NCBI GenBank assembly: GCA_003167475.1
Contig: PMTB01000128.1
Coordinates: forward strand, 3,445-15,428
Source: a candidate division FCPU426 bacterium
GTDB taxonomy: Bacteria; Oederibacteriota; PGYV01; Palsa-1178
Direction of reading: 5' to 3'
Length of the DNA: 11,984 nt
Shown here: piece by piece, positions 6,605 to 11,984 of the stretch
How the letters are laid out: each line of letters opens with the position of its first letter
How positions within the stretch are numbered: position 1 is the stretch's first letter
Made by a program: the position numbers and the translations under genes
The notes under the pieces: generated by a model
The model's database searches: none
The model's input: only the letters and a program-made list of their open reading frames with translations
What the model was told of the DNA's origin: nothing

Positions 6605-7605
6605 ATTTCGGCAATATAAACCTTCTGCCGTGGGGTATCGCGGCCGCGGCCGTGCTTATCGCGGCGCTTTTATGGCGGAATTTTAAATTTGTAAGGATCA
6701 GGTTCTCGAACTTTTCCTCGCTGCTGAAGGCCTCTTCGAAACAGCAGCTTCTGTATATCCTCCCGGATACGCTGAAAATACTCGGGATTATACTGCTTGT
6801 GATAGCCCTGCTAAGGCCGCAGCTTGTAAGGAAGGAAACCCAGGAGAAGATAAAGGGAATAGACATCATACTGGCCCTTGACGTGTCAGGCTCGATGCAG
6901 GCCGAGGACTTAAAGCCGAACAGGGTGGAGGCCGCAAAGCGCGTGTGCAGGGACTTTGTTTCCGGCCTTGAGAACGACAGGGTCGGGCTCGTAGTCTTCG
7001 CTGGCAAGGCCTTTACCCAGTGCCCTTTGACGGTTGATTATGAGATAGTTAACAGTTTTATAGACCAGGTGGACCTGCAGACGGTCAGGATAAACGGCAC
7101 GGCCATAGGCGAGGCCCTGCTTACCGCAACCAACAGGCTTGAGGCCTCGGGCCCGTCAAAGGTCATAATACTCGCCACGGACGGCGTCAGCAATGTCGGG
7201 ATAAACCCGGTCGAGGCGGCAAAGATAGCCGCGTATAAAAAAGTAAAAATATATACCATAGGCATAGGGAAAAAAGGCGGGGCGCCCATGGTTGTTATGG
7301 ACTCTTCCGGAGTCAAGCGCCAGGTGGTGGATAATTACGGCACCCCGCAGAAATGGGAAGAGCCTGATGAGGAAGTATTAAAAAATGTGGCCGAAATAGG
7401 CGGGGGGCGTTATTTCCGCGCGACTGACGAAAAAAGTTTGAAAGATATTTATAACATAATAGGCCGTCTGGAAAAGCAGGACATACAGGTGAAAACGTAC
7501 GACAGGAAGGAAGATAAGTTCATATGGTTTTTGTGGGCGGGATTTTTGCTGCTGCTCACCGCGCTCGCGTTGGAGGCGTGGAAATTCCTGAGGGTCGTGG
7601 CGTGA
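6601..7605 (+). CDS. batA: BatA-like membrane-anchored VWA domain protein
   Basis: Membrane protein of 334 residues with a periplasm- or cytosol-facing von Willebrand factor A domain. Membrane segments lie at about 9-25 and 57-73, before the VWA domain (about 88-270), with a third at about 307-327. The metal-ion-dependent adhesion site is complete: DVSGSM at 94-99, Thr167 in NGTAIGEAL and Asp194 in ATDG. This helix-VWA-helix layout is typical of BatA/BatB proteins, described in Bacteroides aerotolerance loci and as MoxR partners. GGAGG lies 5 nt before the start, and the start overlaps the DUF58 gene stop. It shares clear similarity with the next VWA gene (DVS-SM, DLKPxR, FAG-x-x-F-x-QCPLT), so the two are paralogues. 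Confidence 0.93.
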   Translation: MNFGNINLLPWGIAAAAVLIAALLWRNFKFVRIRFSNFSSLLKASSKQQLLYILPDTLKILGIILLVIALLRPQLVRKETQEKIKGIDIILALDVSGSMQAEDLKPNRVEAAKRVCRDFVSGLENDRVGLVVFAGKAFTQCPLTVDYEIVNSFIDQVDLQTVRINGTAIGEALLTATNRLEASGPSKVIILATDGVSNVGINPVEAAKIAAYKKVKIYTIGIGKKGGAPMVVMDSSGVKRQVVDNYGTPQKWEEPDEEVLKNVAEIGGGRYFRATDEKSLKDIYNIIGRLEKQDIQVKTYDRKEDKFIWFLWAGFLLLLTALALEAWKFLRVVA

Positions 7606-7679
7606 TGGACGGTACTTTTAAGTTTATATCAGGTTATGTAGGCGCAACCTTTAGGTTGCGGCCTTTGTTTGAAATGTAG
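7605..7679 (+). other. 24-codon ORF overlapping the batA stop, probably a remnant
   Basis: The batA TGA overlaps an ATG (TGATG) that opens a 24-codon frame starting MDGTFKFISGY. After about ten codons it runs into the inverted repeat at 7637. A GAGGG about 10 nt upstream could be a weak ribosome-binding site. The coupling-type overlap suggests that a following gene once began here and was displaced or cut when the repeat arrived. Chance is equally possible. Confidence 0.25.
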
Positions 7680-7741
7680 AAGGCATATCAATAACGGCGT
7701 TACGGCAGTACAAAGGCCGCAACCTAAAGGTTGCGCCTACA
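7637..7741. repeat. Inverted-repeat element family B between batA and batB
   Basis: 105-bp element with perfect 32-bp terminal inverted repeats (7637-7668 and 7710-7741) around a 41-nt centre. The outer sequence is TGTAGGCGCAACC. Each arm is itself self-complementary (GCAACCT-TT-AGGTTGC), so both one long hairpin and two small ones can form. No transposase gene and no clear target duplication are present. It interrupts a normally contiguous gene pair, and a transcript crossing it would carry a very stable hairpin. Confidence 0.93.
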
Positions 7742-7776
7742 CATGCAAATAATAAATATTGAAATAAGGAGATCTA

Positions 7777-8799
7777 ATGCACTTCGGCAACAGCACTGTT
7801 TTCAGGCTTTTATTCATAGTTGTCCCGCTTTTTGCCTACCTTGGCTGGCGGGTATGGAAGATTGTCAGGAACACTTCTGTCTTTTTTGACAAAACAACAG
7901 GTCCGAAAATGCTACATGGAGTCTCTCCAACATTTGCCGCGGCCAAATATTCCATGCTGTTCCTTTCATTTATCCTCATAATAACCGCGCTTGCCAGGCC
8001 GTGGGGCAAGCCGATCAAGTCCGAGGTTGAGATGAGCGGGATAGATATAATGGTGACAGTGGATGTTTCTTCTTCCATGGCCGCGGGCGACCTGAAACCG
8101 AGCAGGATAGAGGTGGTAAAACAGGGGCTGAAAGACTTCACGTCAAATCTTGCCGGCGACAGGGTGGGTATGATGACTTTTGCCGGCACCAATTTCGTGC
8201 AGTGCCCGCTTACAAATGATTACGACGCTTATGACCTTATAACGGACAGCCTGTACCCCGGCATGCTCTACAAGGACGGAACCGCCCTGGGCGACGCTAT
8301 AAAAGCATCGGTGGAGCGAATGGTGGAAAAAGGGGAGAAATCCAAAATAATGATATTGATAACGGACGGGGAAAATAATATGGGAATGGCGCCCATGGAC
8401 GCGGCTAAAATAGCCAAGGAACAGGGCATACGCATTTATACCATAGGTGTCGGCACCGAACTCGGCGGCAAGATACCCGAAGGCACCGACATGTTCGGCC
8501 GGGTTTATTTCAAAACATACGAGGGCGCCGAGGTCGTAACCAAACTGGACGACCGCGAACTGCGCGAAATAGCCGGATTGACCGGAGGGAAATTTTACAG
8601 GGTGACGGATTTAAACGCCTTTAAATCGATCAAGGACGACATAAAGTATATGGAAGAGAACAAGACAAAAAAAGAGGAGATAAAGCACGAGGAAAATTAC
8701 ACGATGTGGCTGTTATGGGGGATCATTTTCTTCGTGATAAGTCAGGTTATGCCGGTGAGGAAGTTGTCGGAGTATAAGTGGCCGTTTAAAAAGGCGTAG
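7777..8799 (+). CDS. batB: BatB-like membrane-anchored VWA domain protein
   Basis: Second VWA protein of the locus, 340 residues. Membrane segments lie at about 8-24 and 57-73, and one near the C-terminus at about 311-327. The MIDAS motif is intact though its glycine is replaced by serine: DVSSSM at 96-101, Thr169 in DGTALGDAI and Asp197 in ITDGENN. It is likely to work with BatA and the MoxR ATPase at the inner membrane. AAGGAG lies 5 nt before the ATG, so it can be translated independently of batA despite the 171-nt gap holding element B. The C-terminal tail before the last helix is charged (KTKKEEIKHEE). No batC (TPR) or batD gene follows: the next gene is convergent. Confidence 0.92.
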   Translation: MHFGNSTVFRLLFIVVPLFAYLGWRVWKIVRNTSVFFDKTTGPKMLHGVSPTFAAAKYSMLFLSFILIITALARPWGKPIKSEVEMSGIDIMVTVDVSSSMAAGDLKPSRIEVVKQGLKDFTSNLAGDRVGMMTFAGTNFVQCPLTNDYDAYDLITDSLYPGMLYKDGTALGDAIKASVERMVEKGEKSKIMILITDGENNMGMAPMDAAKIAKEQGIRIYTIGVGTELGGKIPEGTDMFGRVYFKTYEGAEVVTKLDDRELREIAGLTGGKFYRVTDLNAFKSIKDDIKYMEENKTKKEEIKHEENYTMWLLWGIIFFVISQVMPVRKLSEYKWPFKKA

Positions 8800-8838
8800 G
8801 GAACGTTTTAAATGTGCGGTAAAATCCCGTGGAGTAGT

Positions 8839-8973
8839 TTGTCATTGCGAGGAGCTGTTATTGGTTTATTGCGACGAAGCAATCTCAGTTCCACCGATAA
8901 GCATTAAATGCAGGTCTCCGCAAAAGAACAGAGATTGCTTCGTCGCTGGAGATCCCGCTCCTCGCAATGACAA
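8839..8973. repeat. Palindromic element family A, copy 2
   Basis: Same architecture as 5543-5676: outer 15-bp arms extended by one pair here (8839-8854 and 8958-8973), inner 15-bp arms (8872-8886 and 8931-8945) and a 44-nt centre. The central mini-hairpin reads GCATT-A-AATGC (8901-8911), where copy 1 has GCCTT-A-AAGGC; both substituted bases keep pairing. It fills most of the 206-nt space between the convergent batB and permease genes, where such a stem could slow transcription from either side. No U-tract is present. Confidence 0.9.
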
Positions 8974-9005
8974 CCTAAAGTTTTTAGCCAAATGCCTATA
9001 CCGCC

Positions 9006-9791
9006 TTATAAAGCCTTATAAAACATCCACACCGCGATCGTCAGCTGTAAAACCACCAGCGCCGCGCTTAAGAACTTTTTGTCCGCCTTCACCAGTATCC
9101 TGGTCCCGACCAGCGCGCCAAAAAAAACAACAACCGACAACAGCGCCACCAGTTTTAAATCCACATGCCCCACTGCGGCGTGGCCCAAAAATCCCGATGT
9201 TGCCGTCATTACTATCATGGCTGACGACGTTGCGGCGGCTATCCGTACAGGGACCCCGAAAACTATGGTCATAAGCGGGACTTTTAAAAATCCGCCCCCG
9301 AGGCCGACAATCGATGAAACAAAACCGGCAAGCATGGAGACCGGCGCAGCGATCCAGATATTTATTGAGTAATGGTCTTCTTTGTTTTTGAGGTGAAAAA
9401 TGCCGGGAAAATTTGATTTGGGGGCCAGAGGATGTATTATTTTCTGCGGGAACATTCCCATAACAGCGGCAACAGTCATGGAAACCGCGAAAAAAATATA
9501 CAGGGCTTTTTCAGGGAACAGGCTGGAAAAGTAACTACCAATGAGCGCGCCTATGATCGACGCGGGTTCCATAATAAGCAAAAGTTTCCAGTCGATAAGC
9601 GAATTGGTGTGATAAACAAAAGCCGCGGTCAGGCTCATAACCAGCATAATGGCCAGGCCTGTGGGCACGGCAGTGTGCATGGACAATCCGGCCTGGATAA
9701 GGATGGGGATGTACAGGATGCCGCCGCCAAGTCCAAGCATGGAAAAGACCACTGCAACGGCGAAGACTGCGGCCAGCAGGAGCAGGGTCAT
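9006..9791 (-). CDS. TauE/SafE family (sulfite exporter-like) membrane permease
   Basis: Integral membrane protein of 261 residues with about eight hydrophobic helices. Its two halves each carry the family's glycine motif: MLGLGGGILYIPIL near residue 18 and VGLGGGFLKVPLM in the second half, the internal duplication typical of TauE/SafE (DUF81) permeases. The family exports sulfite, sulfoacetate or other organosulfur and organic anions; the substrate cannot be told from sequence. The ATG at 9789-9791 has no good Shine-Dalgarno site and lies 28 nt after the glycosyltransferase stop on the same strand, so re-initiation or read-through from that gene is likely. No sulfur-metabolism gene is adjacent. 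Confidence 0.9.
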   Translation of the reverse strand: MTLLLLAAVFAVAVVFSMLGLGGGILYIPILIQAGLSMHTAVPTGLAIMLVMSLTAAFVYHTNSLIDWKLLLIMEPASIIGALIGSYFSSLFPEKALYIFFAVSMTVAAVMGMFPQKIIHPLAPKSNFPGIFHLKNKEDHYSINIWIAAPVSMLAGFVSSIVGLGGGFLKVPLMTIVFGVPVRIAAATSSAMIVMTATSGFLGHAAVGHVDLKLVALLSVVVFFGALVGTRILVKADKKFLSAALVVLQLTIAVWMFYKAL

Positions 9792-9819
9792 GGGAATTGC
9801 GGATTGCCGCGGTCCGCTA

Positions 9820-10536
9820 TCATTTGTACTTTCCCTTGATCCCGTTCATCCGTATTTTAAAAAGTTCCATAAACATGCGTATGGAATCTTTGAAAAAGCT
9901 TACCTTTGTTCCCGGGGCGTTGTACCAATCCACAGCCGATTCTTTTATGGCAAGTTTATTGCAGTACGCAATAAAAAGGATCTCCACGTCAAATCCAAAT
10001 CTCGGGATAGTCTGCCTGGGGAATATTAAATTCGCGGCTTTTTTTGTGAAGCTCTTGAACCCGCACTGGGTGTCATGTATGGGCAGTCCGGTCACGATCC
10101 GCACCATAAGATTGAATATCTTACCGCCAAATTCCCTGAACTGGCTCTGCGGAACCATGACCCTGGATTCCACGAGGTCTCGGGAGGCAAGGACGACTTC
10201 GTAACCTTCCTTATGATACTGTATGAATTCAGCCAGGTGTTTGATCGGAGTGGAAAGATCCGCGTCGGTGAATAATATAATGTCGCCCTTGGCGCTGTTT
10301 ACGCCGTTTTTGACGGAAAAGCCCTTGCCCATGTTCTTCGGGTTTTTTACCAGCCTTACTTTGGAGTTCTTTAAGGATGAGGCCACGGCCGCGGTATTGT
10401 CGGAACTGCCGTCATCGACGACGATGATCTCGGCCTTGAGCTTTTTGGAAGATATGAATTTATGGATCTTCCTTAGCGTGTCGGGAAGACGTTTTTCCTC
10501 ATTATAAGCCGGGATTACAATCGAGATAAGGGCCAT
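9820..10536 (-). CDS. Family 2 glycosyltransferase, dolichyl-phosphate glucosyl/mannosyltransferase type
   Basis: GT-A fold glycosyltransferase of 238 residues, probably transferring a sugar from a nucleotide donor to a polyprenyl phosphate at the cytosolic membrane face. Motifs are SIVIPAYNEE (5-14), VVDDGSSDNT (39-48), NMGKG (68-72) and the metal-binding FTDADLSTP with Asp91 and Asp93. Later come HDTQCGFKSF and a FGFDVEIL stretch, both typical of Alg5/DPM1-like enzymes. There is no C-terminal membrane domain, unlike larger ArnC- or GtrB-type relatives. The ATG at 10534-10536 follows AAGGAG (minus strand, 10541-10546) by 4 nt; a longer frame from 10632 adds a proline-rich stretch and would start inside the repeat and promoter. 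It is the first gene of a pair with the permease. Confidence 0.92.
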   Translation of the reverse strand: MALISIVIPAYNEEKRLPDTLRKIHKFISSKKLKAEIIVVDDGSSDNTAAVASSLKNSKVRLVKNPKNMGKGFSVKNGVNSAKGDIILFTDADLSTPIKHLAEFIQYHKEGYEVVLASRDLVESRVMVPQSQFREFGGKIFNLMVRIVTGLPIHDTQCGFKSFTKKAANLIFPRQTIPRFGFDVEILFIAYCNKLAIKESAVDWYNAPGTKVSFFKDSIRMFMELFKIRMNGIKGKYK

Positions 10537-10565
10537 AGGTCTCCTTGAAATTGTTTGTTTTAGAT

Positions 10566-10594
10566 ATATTAATGGAAAGTCGGGGTGTTGTAAA
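10566..10594 (-). promoter_or_regulatory. Candidate sigma-70 promoter for the glycosyltransferase gene
   Basis: On the minus strand, TTTACA (10589-10594), a 17-nt spacer and TAATAT (10566-10571) lie about 30 nt before the start codon. The -35 box matches consensus at five of six positions and the -10 at four. Confidence 0.45.
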
Positions 10595-10616
10595 GGTAAA
10601 AGTGGGCGGGGAGGGA

Positions 10617-10853
10617 GGAGTTTAAGAGACAAGAGACTGGAGCCTCGAGTTAGAACTAACTATAAGTTTTTAAGCCAAAAGCCAAAAGACAAAAGTAAAG
10701 GTAAGGCAAGTAGTACAAGTTGATAAGTAGGGCCGTTAGCGGTCGTCTATGTTTCACCTTAAACACTTAACCCCTTAATAACTTAACTTTTGGCTCTTGG
10801 CTTTTGGCTTAAAAACTTAATGCCGGCAATTCAGCCACTCCAGTCTCTTGTCT
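10617..10853. repeat. Large composite inverted repeat (family C) in the gene-free stretch 10537-10941
   Basis: The outer arms AGACAAGAGACTGGAG (10627-10642) and CTCCAGTCTCTTGTCT (10838-10853) are perfect 16-mers. Outside them GGAGTTT (10617-10623) has imperfect counterparts near 10855-10875. Inner arms at 10663-10688 and 10794-10819 match at 25 of 26 positions, with 23 contiguous, and are built from AAGCCAAAAGCC-like units. A small hairpin AGTTAG-AA-CTAACT lies at 10648-10661. The middle (about 10690-10790) has no clear pairing and no ORF. The rest of the stretch holds the two outward promoter candidates and nothing else I can identify. Confidence 0.85.
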
Positions 10854-10879
10854 GTAAAACTCTTCTCCCAAACTCCTCC

Positions 10880-10907
10880 TTGACAACCACCCCTTTTGCG
10901 CTATAAT
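10880..10907 (+). promoter_or_regulatory. Strong sigma-70 promoter for nrdJ
   Basis: Perfect TTGACA (10880-10885), a 16-nt spacer and perfect TATAAT (10902-10907). Transcription would start near 10914, giving a leader of about 28 nt with AGGAG at 10930-10934. The leader is too short for a cobalamin riboswitch, and no NrdR-box pair was recognised. Confidence 0.75.
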
Positions 10908-10941
10908 TGATAAACTCAAAACTAAATTCAGGAGAAAAAAG

Positions 10942-11984
10942 ATGGACAAAAGCAAACTTATCAGGCCAAACCTGACAGAAAACGCCCTTAAAGTACTTGA
11001 AAAGCGTTATTTCCTTAAGAACGACAAGGGAGAGTGCATAGAAGACACCCCCGGACTGCTTGTGCGCGTTGCGGAGAATATCGCCTCCGCAGACATGCTT
11101 TATGATAAAAAGGCCGATACCGAAGCTACGGCGCTTGAGTTCTATAATGTAATGGCAAACCTTGATTTTCTGCCCAATTCACCCACCCTGATGAACGCGG
11201 GGCGCGACCTTCAGCAGCTTGCGGCATGTTTTGTGCTGCCGGTCGAGGATTCAATTGAAGGGATATTTGAGGCCATAAAGAACGCGGCGCTTATACACAA
11301 ATCAGGCGGAGGAACCGGGTTTTCGTTTTCACGCCTGCGGCCGAACCGCGACAAGGTTAAGACCACCTCGGGCATTTCCTCCGGGCCTGTTTCATTCATG
11401 AAGGTTTTTAACGCGGCTACTGAAGCGGTCAAGCAGGGCGGCACCAGGCGCGGGGCCAATATGGGCATACTGCGCGTGGACCATCCGGATGTGAGGGAGT
11501 TCATCACGTGCAAGGCCAATGATAAGGAGATAAACAACTTTAATATATCGGTGGCTTTGACGGAGCCTTTTATGGAAGCGGTAAAAAAAGGGGAGAAGTA
11601 CAATATCATAAACCCGCGCGGCAAAGAGGTTGTCGGACAGGAGGACGCCAGGGAAATATTCGACATGATAGTTGAGAATTCCTGGAAGAACGGCGACCCG
11701 GGAATAGTTTTTATAGACAGGATAAACAGGTCCAACCCGACCCCGAACGTGGGCGAGATGGAATCCACGAACCCGTGCGGCGAGCAGCCGCTGCGCCCAT
11801 ACGATGTGTGCAATCTCGGGTCCGTCAACGTCGGCTACTATGTAAACGACGGCGCCGTCAACTGGGATGCGTTCGCGAAAGACATCCACATCTCGACGCA
11901 TTTCCTCGACAACATCATCGACGCCAACAAGTATCCGCTGCCGGAGATCGATTCGCTCGCGAAGCGCATTCGCCGCATCGGACT
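10942..11984 (+). CDS. nrdJ: Vitamin B12-dependent (class II) ribonucleotide reductase, 5' part
   Basis: The first 347 codons of an adenosylcobalamin-dependent ribonucleoside reductase, which makes deoxyribonucleotides with or without oxygen; the gene runs off the window. Motifs are FLPNSPTLMNAG (76-87), SGGGTGFSFSRLRP (121-134), KQGGTRRGANMG (164-175) and the active-site STNPCGEQPL, with Asn277, thiyl-radical Cys279 and Glu281. Cys96 and Cys290 are placed as the redox pair, with the same 11-residue spacing to the active-site Cys as I recall for Thermotoga NrdJ. There is no N-terminal ATP-cone, so overall activity regulation may be absent or C-terminal. The ATG follows AGGAG by 7 nt. Codon choice changes in roughly the last 120 nt. 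Confidence 0.95.
   Translation, partial: MDKSKLIRPNLTENALKVLEKRYFLKNDKGECIEDTPGLLVRVAENIASADMLYDKKADTEATALEFYNVMANLDFLPNSPTLMNAGRDLQQLAACFVLPVEDSIEGIFEAIKNAALIHKSGGGTGFSFSRLRPNRDKVKTTSGISSGPVSFMKVFNAATEAVKQGGTRRGANMGILRVDHPDVREFITCKANDKEINNFNISVALTEPFMEAVKKGEKYNIINPRGKEVVGQEDAREIFDMIVENSWKNGDPGIVFIDRINRSNPTPNVGEMESTNPCGEQPLRPYDVCNLGSVNVGYYVNDGAVNWDAFAKDIHISTHFLDNIIDANKYPLPEIDSLAKRIRRIG

Noticed and set aside
5530..8980. CRISPR array suggested by repeated sequence blocks
   Set aside because: The repeats are two distant palindromic elements of one type and one of another, with no short regular repeat-spacer pattern and no cas genes.
5535..8980. Target-site duplications flanking the palindromic elements
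   Set aside because: Flanks of both family A copies and of the family B element show no convincing direct duplication, so transposition is inferred only from symmetry and copy number.
8800..9005. Intrinsic terminator between the convergent batB and permease genes
   Set aside because: The only strong stem is the family A palindrome and no U-tract follows it on either strand; it may still impede transcription.
11211..11901. Two overlapping minus-strand frames inside nrdJ
   Set aside because: Shadows of a conserved ribonucleotide reductase frame with correct active-site residues.

Overview
The window reads as a chromosomal piece from an uncultured Gram-negative-type bacterium, probably assembled from a metagenome. 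Evidence: dense gene packing, about half G+C with frequent ATA (Ile) and AGG (Arg) codons, a YkuD L,D-transpeptidase, a MoxR/DUF58/BatA/BatB locus, and intergenic spaces filled with palindromic repeats. One repeat family begins GTCATTGCGAGGAG, a type I associate with several candidate phyla and deltaproteobacteria-like genomes. I cannot place the organism more exactly. There is no CRISPR array, rRNA, tRNA, phage gene or transposase gene in view.

Layout. (1) Positions 25-2498, minus strand: a TerC-family membrane protein and, upstream of it, a membrane-bound PAS histidine kinase whose frame is broken by one base at an A6 run (1672-1677). Two direct copies of a 42-bp palindrome flank the kinase. 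(2) Positions 2728-8799, plus strand: a probable long operon with a P-loop/dCMP deaminase fusion, an L,D-transpeptidase, MoxR ATPase, a DUF58 protein, BatA and BatB. Inverted-repeat elements lie between moxR and the DUF58 gene, between batA and batB, and after batB. (3) Positions 9006-10536, minus strand: a TauE/SafE-type permease and a family 2 glycosyltransferase, transcribed glycosyltransferase first. (4) Positions 10537-10941: a gene-free stretch with a large composite inverted repeat and two promoter candidates pointing outward. (5) Position 10942 to the end, plus strand: a class II (B12-dependent) ribonucleotide reductase, cut by the window edge.

How the genes fit together. The dCMP deaminase (dUMP supply) and NrdJ (deoxyribonucleotides) both feed DNA precursor synthesis but sit in separate transcription units. 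The L,D-transpeptidase and the MoxR-DUF58-BatA-BatB set all point to the cell envelope: MoxR ATPases work with VWA proteins as chaperone-like or metal-insertase-like machines. The set here is minimal, with no batC or batD after batB within the window.

The most interesting content is non-coding: four families of palindromic elements in the gaps. In one family the two copies share a central mini-hairpin with a compensatory C-G to A-T change, which suggests that the fold itself matters. I did not find a convincing new defence or mobile system. The closest lead is the P-loop/deaminase fusion, whose architecture resembles anti-phage deaminases but which is more simply a housekeeping dCMP deaminase.
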